Assembly: GCA_947473125.1 (NCBI GenBank)
Contig: CANJDH010000032.1
Span: 1-43,455, forward strand
Direction: 5' to 3'
Length of the DNA stretch: 43,455 nt
Source of the DNA: Burkholderiales bacterium
GTDB lineage: Bacteria; Pseudomonadota; Gammaproteobacteria; Burkholderiales; JAEUOS01
A program made the position numbers and the translations under genes. Position 1 is the stretch's first letter. Each line of letters opens with the position of its first letter. Below, one piece after another: positions 8,546 through 16,353 of this stretch. A model generated the notes under the pieces. That model was not told the origin of the DNA. It did no database searches and saw only the letters and a program-made list of their open reading frames with translations.

Positions 8546-9381
8546 GCCGATTGCGGCAAACGCGCCAGGCCGCGCAGCACCGCTGCCGTGGTGATGGGAA
8601 AGCCAAAGAATTCGAGGTAGGCCGGAATCTGCTCGAACAACATGTCGGTGCCGACCTGAATCGCACAGCCCCGTTCGCGCGCAGCAGCCAGAAACGGGGT
8701 GATCTCGGTGCGCATGACGACCTCGCCTGCCAGCGCATGGGAAGACATGCGCGATACATCGACCGGCAAGGGATCTCCCTCCTCCATGCCAAGCGGTGTG
8801 GCATTGACCACCAGGTCAAAACCGGCTGGATCATTGCCACCCACGGCAACATCGAATCCCGGATAGTGCAGGCGAATGCGGGCAGCCAGTGCTTCGGTCG
8901 TGTCCTTGCGCGTATCGGTCAGCACCAGCCGTTTCACGCCGGCAGCGGCCAGGGATGCGGCGATCGCGGAGCCAACTCCCCCGGAGCCCACCACCAGACA
9001 AGCAGCACCGCCCAGGTCAAAGCCCTTGGTGCGCAAGGCACGCACGAAGCCTTCCCCATCAAAAAGATCGCCAATCAGACGCCCGCCGGCATCACGCCTG
9101 ACGGCGTTGCAGGCGCCTGCAATCTTGACAGCGACTGACGCCTCGCCAAGCAGGGCGACAGTGCTTACCTTGTGCGGCATGGTGATCAGGGCGCCGCCGA
9201 TATTGCTTAGCGCAAACAGTGCCTTGAGCAAAGCGGGGTAGTCAGGCGGCTGGCAGCCCATCGGCACCACCACGGCATTGATACCCGCCTGTCCAAAGTA
9301 CGGGTTGTAGATCAATGGCGCCTTGAAGCTGTGCGTCGGGTAGCCGATATGCGCAATCAGCGTGGTATGGCCGTCAATCAT
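8542..9381 (-). CDS. Divergent shikimate-dehydrogenase-family protein (second AroE paralogue)
   Basis: A 279-residue AroE-fold oxidoreductase. I chose the ATG at 9381 because the longer frame runs back into the upstream aroE gene with no family resemblance. K71 (ITMPHK), N92 (GACNAV) and D108 (GDLFDGEGF) keep the catalytic site. The carboxylate-binding motif, HSRSP in the upstream paralogue, aligns to SFKAP here, so both serines are lost. The substrate-contact Gln is present (GTDMLFEQIP). GSGGVGSAIA followed by TDTRKDT suggests NAD use. It lies 37 bases after the upstream paralogue and overlaps the next by four bases. It is closer to the third paralogue than to the first (both have GDPLP after the NATPxGM motif). 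Likely acts on a hydroaromatic or polyol-like ring differing from shikimate at C1. Confidence 0.85.
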   Translation of the reverse strand: MIDGHTTLIAHIGYPTHSFKAPLIYNPYFGQAGINAVVVPMGCQPPDYPALLKALFALSNIGGALITMPHKVSTVALLGEASVAVKIAGACNAVRRDAGGRLIGDLFDGEGFVRALRTKGFDLGGAACLVVGSGGVGSAIAASLAAAGVKRLVLTDTRKDTTEALAARIRLHYPGFDVAVGGNDPAGFDLVVNATPLGMEEGDPLPVDVSRMSSHALAGEVVMRTEITPFLAAARERGCAIQVGTDMLFEQIPAYLEFFGFPITTAAVLRGLARLPQSA

Positions 9382-9418
9382 GAGAGAGAAATCGGCCGAA
9401 ACCGTTGGTGGGAGCGGT

Positions 9419-10339
9419 TCAGCGGCCGGAACTCTTGGACGAGGCGGCAACGATGTCTGCCTCGACCAACTGACGCAGCGCCGCCGTGATGTCGGTTTTG
9501 GCGCCAAACCATTTCTGGAACCCGTAACCGGCCTGATGCAGCAACATGCCCAGGCCGTCCACACAACGATGACCGCGCCTCCTCGCTTGTGCAAGAAGTT
9601 CCGTTTCCAGCGGCACGTACACGATGTCGTAGACCACGGCCGAGTTCTTCAACGGCACCAGATCGATTACCAGCGGTGGCTTGCCGGCCATGCCGGTGGA
9701 AGTGCAGTTGACCAGCACATCTGCCCCCGAAAGAAGGGCTGGCAACTCATCCGGCCCGTGCGCACTGACCGACGCACTGACCGACGCACCAACCGGCGCA
9801 CCAACCGGCGCACCAACAGGCGCACCAACAGGCGCACCAAAATGCTTGGCCAGTTCCTGTGCCCGCTCAATGGTGCGGTTGACCAGCTTGACGCGTACTC
9901 CCCGCTGGATGAACGCATAGACGGCCGAGCGTGCCGATCCACCGGCACCGAGTACGACGGCGCATGCGTCCGGCACCTGCCAGCCGGGCGCAGTGACATC
10001 CAGATTGTTGATGAAGCCGTGCACATCGGAATTGCCGCCCATGAGTTTGCCGTTCTCGACCCACAACACGTTGACCGCCCCGACCGCTTCAGAAGCGGCG
10101 TCACGCTGTGAGACACCTCGAAATGCGGCCTCCTTGTGCGGCACGGTAACGTTACCGCCCACGTAGCCGTTGGACCCCAGGCCGGCAATGAAGGCGGGGA
10201 ACTCTTCAGGCGTGAGGTCCTTGAAGTCATAGGCGCCATCAATACCCAATTGCTTCAACCAATAGCCGTGGATCATGGGGGAACGGGAGTGGGCAACCGG
10301 GTGGCCCATGATGCAGGCGCGGCGAGTGGTATTGGACAT
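9419..10339 (-). CDS. aroE: Shikimate (or quinate/shikimate) dehydrogenase
   Basis: A 306-residue enzyme reducing 3-dehydroshikimate to shikimate, or running in reverse on quinate/shikimate. All key residues are present: S18 and S20 (HSRSP), K69 (VTVPHKE), N90 (GAVNVL), D105 (GGNSDVHGF) and the C-terminal Gln in GMLLHQAGYG. GAGGSARSA followed by NRT (154-156) is the NADP-type arrangement. Right after that strand, residues 168-193 are a low-complexity insert, four GAPV units then SVSA units, encoded by a 12-bp tandem repeat. It makes this protein about 25 residues longer than usual. The gene is embedded in an importer operon with two divergent paralogues, so a catabolic quinate/shikimate role is as likely as aromatic amino-acid biosynthesis. 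Confidence 0.9.
   Translation of the reverse strand: MSNTTRRACIMGHPVAHSRSPMIHGYWLKQLGIDGAYDFKDLTPEEFPAFIAGLGSNGYVGGNVTVPHKEAAFRGVSQRDAASEAVGAVNVLWVENGKLMGGNSDVHGFINNLDVTAPGWQVPDACAVVLGAGGSARSAVYAFIQRGVRVKLVNRTIERAQELAKHFGAPVGAPVGAPVGAPVGASVSASVSAHGPDELPALLSGADVLVNCTSTGMAGKPPLVIDLVPLKNSAVVYDIVYVPLETELLAQARRRGHRCVDGLGMLLHQAGYGFQKWFGAKTDITAALRQLVEADIVAASSKSSGR
9761..9840. repeat. 12-bp minisatellite inside aroE
   Basis: Six full 12-bp units plus a partial seventh. On the plus strand the units come in identical pairs: two of cgcactgaccga, two of cgcaccaaccgg, two of cgcaccaacagg, then a partial copy. The unit length is a multiple of three, so copy-number change keeps the aroE frame. It encodes GAPV and SVSA repeats in a surface loop of the cofactor domain. 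Confidence 0.95.
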
Positions 10340-10356
10340 GGCAGTGTGGGATCCGC

Positions 10357-10674
10357 TTAGAGCGGTGAAAACGAGGTCGACTTGAGGATGCGGCTTTCCT
10401 GCGTCAGATGCGCACCCATCTCGGCGCTGCGCTTCAGGTAATCCTGAAACTTGGGGTCTTTCATGAGCGCGTTGCGGCGCCTTTCACGATCCGCCTGGCT
10501 CTTGTATTTCCACACATGCACCACCTGATTCAGGGTGCCGACTTCACTGGTGGAGTAGAACACCGGTTCGCCGCAATGCTTGACCTGCGTCGCGTGGCCA
10601 TATTGTTCGTACATCTTGAGCCATGCCGGCAGGCGGCCCGGATGCAGGGTGTAGATGCGCAAGTCAAAAATCAT
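10357..10674 (-). CDS. NIPSNAP-family protein
   Basis: A 105-residue protein with the NIPSNAP/dimeric alpha-beta barrel pattern: MIFDLRIYTLHPGRLPAWL at the start, then a tyrosine-rich middle with VHVWKYKSQADRERRR, a typical family segment. Bacterial NIPSNAP proteins are small oligomers of unclear biochemical role that recur in catabolic operons. I chose the ATG at 10674 because GGAGG lies five bases upstream and the family N-terminus starts there. It sits 31 bases after livF and 17 bases before aroE, so it belongs to the same transcript. No catalytic residues can be named. Confidence 0.85.
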   Translation of the reverse strand: MIFDLRIYTLHPGRLPAWLKMYEQYGHATQVKHCGEPVFYSTSEVGTLNQVVHVWKYKSQADRERRRNALMKDPKFQDYLKRSAEMGAHLTQESRILKSTSFSPL

Positions 10675-10705
10675 GTTGCCTCCATTCAAAGTCCGCAAGC
10701 CATGT

Positions 10706-11449
10706 TCAGGCTGCCTTGGGCGCCGCGCCGCCGAGGAACAGGCGCTCAATGTGCGGGTCAGAGAGTAACTCACCAGCCGGCTTGTGCAGTACCAGGCGGC
10801 CCGACTCCAGTGCAATCGCGTCATCGGCAATCTTCAACGCACTTTTGACATTCTGCTCGACCATCAGCACTGTCGTGCCTTCACTGGCGAGGCGCTTGAG
10901 CAGTTTGAAGACATCCTGCACCAGGATCGGCGAAAGGCCGATGGAAGGCTCGTCAATCAGCAGCACCTTGGGCCGCAACAGCAGCGCCCGGCCAATTTCC
11001 AGCTGCTTTTGTTCGCCGCCCGAAAGTGCCGAAGCCTGTGAGTGAATCCGTTCCTTGACCCGCGGGAAGAACTCGAGCACCTCTGGAATGCGCTCGTGGG
11101 TGGTCTTGGCGCCGAGGGTGATTCCGCCCAGCTCCAGGTTTTGCCATACGGTGAGTTGGGGAAACAGGTTGCGCCCTTGCGGCACGAACGCAATGCCGCG
11201 CGCGAGCAGATCAGTCTGGCTGGCGCCGGTAATGTCCTGTCCATCGAGGGCAATCCTGCCTTGCTGCGGTTTGAGCAGGCCGAACAGGGTCTTGAGCACC
11301 GTCGATTTACCCGCCCCGTTCGGGCCGAGCAGCAGCGTGATCGACCCTTTCCGCACCTGGAACGACAGGTTGTTGAGGATCATGAAATCCTTGTAGCCGG
11401 CGACCACGTCGTCGAACACAATGCAGGGGATCTCGGGAGTCTGTGTCAT
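10706..11449 (-). CDS. livF: Branched-chain-amino-acid-type ABC transporter ATPase LivF
   Basis: A 247-residue cytoplasmic ATPase of the HAAT (LIV) importer family. Walker A is GPNGAGKST, the ABC signature LSGGEQKQLEIGRA, Walker B VLLIDEPSIGL, and the switch His lies in MVEQN-type context (VLMVEQNVKSA). The segment GRNLFPQLTVWQNLELG is typical of LivF rather than LivG. The gap to livG upstream is 11 bases and to the NIPSNAP gene downstream 31 bases. LIV-type importers of Burkholderiales often carry aromatic or other carboxylic acids instead of amino acids, and the AroE-type genes downstream point that way. Confidence 0.93.
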   Translation of the reverse strand: MTQTPEIPCIVFDDVVAGYKDFMILNNLSFQVRKGSITLLLGPNGAGKSTVLKTLFGLLKPQQGRIALDGQDITGASQTDLLARGIAFVPQGRNLFPQLTVWQNLELGGITLGAKTTHERIPEVLEFFPRVKERIHSQASALSGGEQKQLEIGRALLLRPKVLLIDEPSIGLSPILVQDVFKLLKRLASEGTTVLMVEQNVKSALKIADDAIALESGRLVLHKPAGELLSDPHIERLFLGGAAPKAA

Positions 11450-11460
11450 GGTTTGGGCCT

Positions 11461-12222
11461 TCAGCTGCCGAGGTAGGCGGCGAGCACCTGCTTGTTGGCG
11501 CGAATTTCATCCGGCGTGCCGATCGCCATGACCTCGCCTTCGACCATCACCATGATGCGGTGGCACAGGTCCATCACGAAATCCATGTTGTGCTCGATCA
11601 CCACAAAGCTGCTGGCACGTTTGCCCACGCCCGACTGTTGATTCAGTTGCTTGAGCAGGGTCGAGATGCCGCCCACCAGGCTGGGGTTGACCCCCGCACA
11701 GGGTTCGTCGAGCAGCACCAGCGCCGGCTCGCTCATGAAGGCCATGGCGATATCGACCAGCTTCTGCTGGCCATAGCTCAGGCTGCCGGCGGGCTTGTCT
11801 GCCACATGGCGAATCCCGAACAGATCAATCAATTCGTCGGCCTTGGCCCCCAGCCCTGAATCACCGGGAGCAAACATGCGCGACCACATAGTGCCGCGGT
11901 GCTCTTGTGCCGCCACGATCAGGTTGTCGCGCACACTCATCTTGCCGAACACCTGCAAGGTCTGGAAGGTGCGCCCGACGCCGCGCTGGTTCAGCTGCAA
12001 GGGTGAGAGCCCGGTAATGTTCTGGCCGTTGAGATGAATTTCGCCGGCATCGGGTTCGATTTGCCCAAGCACGCTGTTGAACATGGTGGTCTTGCCCGAG
12101 CCATTCGGGCCGATCACACCGAAGATCTCACCGGGCATCACCTGAAACGACACCCCCCCTACGGCACGAATCGCACCGTAGGACTTCTTGAGGCCTTTGA
12201 CCTCCAGCAAGGGGCCGCTCAT
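11461..12222 (-). CDS. livG: Branched-chain-amino-acid-type ABC transporter ATPase LivG
   Basis: A 253-residue ATPase that pairs with LivF. Walker A is GPNGSGKTT, the signature is the LivG form LSYGQQKLVDIAMA, and Walker B is LVLLDEPCAGVNP. The C-terminal end DEIRANKQVLAAYLGS is the characteristic LivG tail. An insert between the signature and the H-loop (QSGVGKRASSFVVIEHN) is slightly longer than usual. The ATG overlaps the end of livM by four bases, which implies coupled translation and roughly equal amounts of permease and ATPase. Confidence 0.93.
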   Translation of the reverse strand: MSGPLLEVKGLKKSYGAIRAVGGVSFQVMPGEIFGVIGPNGSGKTTMFNSVLGQIEPDAGEIHLNGQNITGLSPLQLNQRGVGRTFQTLQVFGKMSVRDNLIVAAQEHRGTMWSRMFAPGDSGLGAKADELIDLFGIRHVADKPAGSLSYGQQKLVDIAMAFMSEPALVLLDEPCAGVNPSLVGGISTLLKQLNQQSGVGKRASSFVVIEHNMDFVMDLCHRIMVMVEGEVMAIGTPDEIRANKQVLAAYLGS

Positions 12223-13235
12223 GCCCCGCTCCCCTTGCCGGCATTGGCAGCCGCAGCAGTCACCGCAGCAGCTCGTGCGGCCGACGCCTCGCGTGACTCA
12301 CGCCGGGCGCGGATGCGATCCGGAATGCTGAGCAGACCGTCGGGCAGCCAGATCATCAACAGCACCACGGCCGATCCGAACACGAAAAGATACCAGTCCT
12401 GCGCAAAACGCAACCACTCGGGCAGCACCACACCGACCGCCGCCCCCACTACAGGGCCAAAAAAATACCCCGGCCCGCCGATCACCACCATCAGGTACAT
12501 CATGATCGATTGCCCCACGCCAAACGGCGCCGGGTCGATGAACTGCACCAGCGAAGCAAACAGCGCGCCGGCGACACCCGCATAGACGGCGCCAATCGCA
12601 AACGACAACAAGGTGTAGTTGCGAACGTCCACTCCAAGGCTCTCGGCACGGATCGGGTTGTCGCGCAAGGCCGTGAATGCCTTGCCCCAGGGCGAGCGCA
12701 ACAGACCGAACAGCAGCAGGCCGAACACGATGGTGACGCCGAGGGTGAAGTAGTAATAGGCAAGTGCACCATCAAGCGAGAGGCCGAACAACTCCGGGCG
12801 GGCAATATTGTTGATGCCAAAAGTACCGCCGGTGTATTGCTCCTCATTGCGCATCACCAGCCACGCCGCCGTATTGAAGCCGAGCGTCGCGAAGGCCAGA
12901 TAAATGGTCTGCACCCGCAACGCCGGGAAACCGACCAGGATGCCTGTAACAAAACAGATCGCAGCCGCGGCCGGCAGGCCCAGCCAGAAGCTGAAACCTG
13001 CCTTCATCATGATCGCGACGGTATAGGCGCCGATGCCGAAAAACGCTGCGTGGCCGAGCGACTTTTGCCCTGCATAGCCCACCGTGAGGTTCAGGCCCAT
13101 CGCGGCCAGAATGAACACCAGCCAGTAGGTAAGCAAATACACGCCGTAGCTCTTGAGAAAGTGCGGCGCCACCAGCAGGGCCAGCAGCGCGACGCTCGTG
13201 AAAATGATTGCGGACTGTTTTTTCATGGCGCTCAC
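12219..13235 (-). CDS. livM: Branched-chain-amino-acid-type ABC transporter permease LivM
   Basis: A 338-residue inner-membrane permease with about ten hydrophobic segments. Family marks include GLNLTVGYAGQKSLGHAAFF and the coupling-loop region RSPWGKAFTALRDNPIRAES, where EAA-like residues contact the ATPases. It ends in an Ala-rich cytoplasmic tail. The start overlaps livH by four bases and the end overlaps livG by four bases. Gene order receptor-livH-livM-livG-livF is the canonical one. Confidence 0.92.
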   Translation of the reverse strand: MSAMKKQSAIIFTSVALLALLVAPHFLKSYGVYLLTYWLVFILAAMGLNLTVGYAGQKSLGHAAFFGIGAYTVAIMMKAGFSFWLGLPAAAAICFVTGILVGFPALRVQTIYLAFATLGFNTAAWLVMRNEEQYTGGTFGINNIARPELFGLSLDGALAYYYFTLGVTIVFGLLLFGLLRSPWGKAFTALRDNPIRAESLGVDVRNYTLLSFAIGAVYAGVAGALFASLVQFIDPAPFGVGQSIMMYLMVVIGGPGYFFGPVVGAAVGVVLPEWLRFAQDWYLFVFGSAVVLLMIWLPDGLLSIPDRIRARRESREASAARAAAVTAAAANAGKGSGA

Positions 13236-14104
13236 ACCTTGCGCTCTTCTTTGCGCCCGAGCAGGCCCTGCGGCTTGAACAGGATCACCACCATGAAGAG
13301 CGCCAGCGCCACTGCATCCTTGTAGGCGGCCGAGACGTAGGCCGCGGCGAGGTTCTCGCCTACCCCGACAATCAGCCCGCCAAGCAGTGCGCCGCGCGAA
13401 TTGTTGAATCCGCCGATCACGGCGGCAAAAAATGCCTTGGTACCGAGCGACTCGCCCATGTCGAATTTCGCCAGGTACACGGGTGTCACCAGCAGCGCTG
13501 CGGCACAGGCCAGGATCGCGTTGATGGCAAAGGTATAAAAAATCATGCGCGGCACGTTGATGCCGAGCACCGACGCACTCTCGGTGTTTTGCGCCACCGC
13601 CTGCATTGCACGGCCGGTGATGGTGCGCGCCAGAAACGCCTGGGTGCCGATTACCAGCAGCATTGCCAGAACCAGGGTGCCAATATCACTCTGCGTCACG
13701 GTGACGCCGGCAATGTTGTAAATCCTGTCGGCAAACAGGCTCGGAAAAGGGTGCGCCTCGGCGCCCGTCAGGCGCACGCCATTGCGCATCGCAATCGACA
13801 GGCCGATGGTTGCCACCACGATCTGCATCATACCGTAGCGAAATAGCGGGTCGACGATGCCGCGTTTGAACGCCCAGCCGAGCACGGCAATCGCCAGCAC
13901 AATGGTCAAAAAGAAACTGAGCGGCATCGGCATGCCGAACGACGCGAACGCCAGCATCGCGAATGCCGGCAGCATGACAAATTCGCCCTGGGCGAAATTG
14001 ATCGTACCCGACGCCTGCCACAACAGCGTAAAGCCGAGCGCGGCCAGGGCATAGATGCTGCCGGTTGCCAGGCCTGAAAAAAGCAGCTGAAAGAAGTCTG
14101 CCAC
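13232..14104 (-). CDS. livH: Branched-chain-amino-acid-type ABC transporter permease LivH
   Basis: A 290-residue permease with about eight membrane segments, starting DFFQLLFSGLATGSIYALAA, the LivH family opening. NFAQGEFVML and the coupling region GRAMQAVAQNTESASVLG are also diagnostic. I set the start at the GTG at 14104, nine bases after a GGAGG ribosome-binding site. A longer frame to 14146 adds 14 charged residues outside the family alignment. It lies 109 bases downstream of the receptor gene. That gap is GC-rich and could hold a partial stop for readthrough, as is common where the receptor is made in excess, but I cannot point to a clear hairpin. Confidence 0.9.
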   Translation of the reverse strand: MADFFQLLFSGLATGSIYALAALGFTLLWQASGTINFAQGEFVMLPAFAMLAFASFGMPMPLSFFLTIVLAIAVLGWAFKRGIVDPLFRYGMMQIVVATIGLSIAMRNGVRLTGAEAHPFPSLFADRIYNIAGVTVTQSDIGTLVLAMLLVIGTQAFLARTITGRAMQAVAQNTESASVLGINVPRMIFYTFAINAILACAAALLVTPVYLAKFDMGESLGTKAFFAAVIGGFNNSRGALLGGLIVGVGENLAAAYVSAAYKDAVALALFMVVILFKPQGLLGRKEERKV

Positions 14105-14213
14105 GTGACGATGCCTCCATGCACTGCCGTCGCGCGTCGCGACCACCCCGCCCAGATGGCTGCGGCGGGTTCAATCGCCGGGTGCGGGCGAACATCCCGC
14201 CCCGGCGCCGGAT

Positions 14214-15353
14214 TTATTTCTTTTTGCCCAGTGGCGGCAAGGTCGCCGTGATGACCTGTTTGCCGTTCTTGACTTCCGTGAGGAAGCTGTCACGGTCGAG
14301 GTCGCCATTGGCATCGAATTCCACGTCCATCAGGATGCCGGGCTGGTCAGCAGCTTTCACCTTGAGGGTATGCATGGCTTTGGCGACGGCCTTGCGATCG
14401 AGCTTGCCAACCTTTTCAATCGCGGCCTTCAGGGCGTACACGCCCGAATAGCCCTTGAGACCGTTGTGGTCGCAAATGTATTTGTATTCCTTCTCGAACT
14501 TGGCGCGAAATGCACGGATCGCCGGCAGCGGTGCATCGATCGTCAGTCCGACGTGGGCCACGGCGCCGTTGGCGGCGTCACCTGCCAGTTCAATCACTTT
14601 CTGGCTGGTCAATACGGTTTCGCCGATCACGGGTTTGGTCCAACCCTGTTTGCGCAATTCGCGCAGGGCGCGCGCCGACTCTTCTTCGTTGGTATATACA
14701 AACAACGCGTCAGCATTGCTCTGCTTGGCCTTGAGAACCGCAGCCGAGAAATCGACCTGACCGGAGTCGGTGGAGATGTCCGCCACGATCTTGGTGGGTG
14801 ATTTGTCGAGGGCCTTCATGAGCATTTCCCGGCCGCCCTTGCCGAAGTCATTGTTCACGTAGATCAAGGCCAGCGTCTTCACCTTGGCCTGATCGGTGAT
14901 GTAGCGCGCGATTTTCGGCATCGCAGTGGCCTGGGTGAAGCTGGTGCGGAAGACGTACGGGTTGCCTTGCTGCGTGATCGACGCCGCTTCGCCACCCGTG
15001 AAATTGGGCACTTCGGCGCGACGCGTTTCCGCCATGCTGACCATGATCGAGCCCGAGAATACCGGACCGAACACGGCAAACACTTCCTGGTCGATGGCCT
15101 TTTGGGTCAAACCCTTGGCTACGCCGGGATTGCTCTGCGTGTCGTTGGTGGTGCTCTCGATCTGTTTGCCCAGGATGCCGCCTGCGGCGTTGATTTCCTT
15201 GATAGCGAGCATGACGCCATCCTTGAAATTGGTGCCCGAGGTGGTGCCGGGGCCGGACAGCTCGACAATGTTGGCGATCTTGATGGTTTGCTGCGCCACC
15301 GCCGGCGTGATGACCAGGGCGCCCAGTGCTAATGCCAATATCAGTTTTTTCAT
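14214..15353 (-). CDS. livK: Periplasmic ligand-binding protein of a LIV-type ABC importer
   Basis: A 379-residue type-I periplasmic receptor and the first gene of the importer operon. A signal peptide covers residues 1 to about 21 (MKKLILALALGALVITPAVA). The mature protein begins QQTIKIANIVELSGPGTTSG and continues with the family segments EINAAGGILGKQIE, DTQSNPG and VFGPVFSG. The ATG at 15353 is preceded by AGGAGG at good spacing, so I reject the upstream start. Ligand specificity cannot be read from the fold alone. The downstream AroE-type and NIPSNAP genes suggest a cyclic or aromatic carboxylate rather than leucine. Confidence 0.9.
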   Translation of the reverse strand: MKKLILALALGALVITPAVAQQTIKIANIVELSGPGTTSGTNFKDGVMLAIKEINAAGGILGKQIESTTNDTQSNPGVAKGLTQKAIDQEVFAVFGPVFSGSIMVSMAETRRAEVPNFTGGEAASITQQGNPYVFRTSFTQATAMPKIARYITDQAKVKTLALIYVNNDFGKGGREMLMKALDKSPTKIVADISTDSGQVDFSAAVLKAKQSNADALFVYTNEEESARALRELRKQGWTKPVIGETVLTSQKVIELAGDAANGAVAHVGLTIDAPLPAIRAFRAKFEKEYKYICDHNGLKGYSGVYALKAAIEKVGKLDRKAVAKAMHTLKVKAADQPGILMDVEFDANGDLDRDSFLTEVKNGKQVITATLPPLGKKK

Positions 15354-15818
15354 GACTCCTCCTTTGAACAAACCTGTTTATCAATCAACTTTGAACCTGC
15401 CCATTGAATCGGCCGATGCCTGCTTCGCAGGCCTTCAGCCTGCGGGCCAACCCGACCAATCCGATATTGTGACCCATGCCACCAACCTCTACCGCGCCAC
15501 CCGGACCATGCTCGCCGGAGCCGCACGCAACGACAGGCTGTGGCGTGGCACCTGCCCCCATCAGCCAGCGGACCGACTGGCGCACACGCCATCCACATCA
15601 TCTGCGTGACGCCTGCAGCCCTGACCCCGCGCAGCTTGGACTCGAGCGGGCCGGCCATGGTGATAGTGTCCATGCCGAAGCGATTCTGGTTCATGTGCCC
15701 ACTCCGATCAGGTGGACGAACTGCTCGGTGCTGCTGGCGCCGGTGCTGTGACAGAAGGTTCCGGTTTGACGTGGCTGTGCCCCAGTGCGAAGCTTATCGC
15801 GCCAACATAATGCATGCG
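15354..15818. other. Intergenic stretch between livK and marR
   Basis: About 465 bases without an intact gene. It should hold the promoter of the importer operon just right of 15353 and the end of the marR transcript. Apart from the possible barrel-gene remnant at 15593-15694 I see no terminator hairpin, no repeated operator and no RNA gene. GC content and base texture are like the neighbours. Confidence 0.5.
15593..15694 (-). pseudogene. Possible remnant of a TIM-barrel isomerase gene
   Basis: Reading leftward from the ATG at 15694, the first 34 or so residues (RFGMDTITMAGPLESKLRG and following) resemble the N-terminus of sugar-phosphate isomerase/epimerase-like barrel proteins. The match stops there. 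The rest of the frame, to 15350, is arginine/tryptophan-rich with no barrel motifs, and no other frame picks up a continuation. A ribosome-binding-like GGAGTGG precedes the ATG. It sits between the importer operon and marR and is best read as a decayed gene. A coincidental resemblance cannot be excluded. Confidence 0.3.
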
Positions 15819-16349
15819 TCAGCGGCCGTACAGCCGCCGCAGCAGTTCCACCATGCTCTTTCGTTCAGACCCGGTCCAGCAGGCGGTTTCAGTGCGGTCA
15901 AGCTCGTGCAGCATCCCGTCGATGTCCATCAACAGTGCGGCGCCTTTTTCGGTGGTGGTCAGAATGTGATTCCGACGGTCAAGCGCATGCACCTCGCGCC
16001 GGATCAGCCCGCGCCGCTCAAGTTTTTCAACCAGGCTGACCATGTTGGGCCGTTTGATGTTGAGAGCCAGGCCCAAATCGGCCTGGGTCACCAGCGCATT
16101 GCCGGCGATTAGCGCGAGTGCCGAGTATTCCGGCGGCCGGATGTCCCAATCGGCAAGCGCCTTGATCACCAACTGGCGCATGTGCACCTCGGCGCGGCGC
16201 AAATGGTAGCCCACCAGATTGTCCAGCGCGGATTGATCGAGCCGACGCACCGGCCGGCCCGGCGACGTGCCGCCATCCGGCACAGGATAAGGCTTCACTT
16301 TGGCTCTGGACGGCTGCGTCCCGCGCGCCTTGGACGGCGTAACGGCCAT
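15819..16349 (-). CDS. MarR-family transcriptional regulator
   Basis: A 176-residue winged-helix regulator with a basic, disordered N-terminus of about 35 residues. The DNA-binding part reads VTQADLGLALNIKRPNMVSLVEKLERRGLI, then the wing RREVHALDRRNHILTTTEKG, the classic MarR layout. Members repress catabolic or efflux genes and release DNA on binding a small phenolic or acyl-CoA ligand. It is the last gene of the acyl-CoA operon, four bases after the dienoyl-CoA-isomerase-like gene, so it probably autoregulates that operon. No operator palindrome could be fixed by eye in the short divergent region at 21016-21074. Confidence 0.92.
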   Translation of the reverse strand: MAVTPSKARGTQPSRAKVKPYPVPDGGTSPGRPVRRLDQSALDNLVGYHLRRAEVHMRQLVIKALADWDIRPPEYSALALIAGNALVTQADLGLALNIKRPNMVSLVEKLERRGLIRREVHALDRRNHILTTTEKGAALLMDIDGMLHELDRTETACWTGSERKSMVELLRRLYGR

Positions 16350-16353
16350 TGCG

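Noticed and set aside
9761-9840. Short repeats that could suggest a CRISPR array
   Set aside because: Units are 12 bp, contiguous without spacers and inside an open coding frame.
15350-15694. A complete 114-residue protein
   Set aside because: Only the first third resembles a protein family. The rest is Arg/Trp/Gly-rich and unsupported, so it is listed as a possible remnant only.
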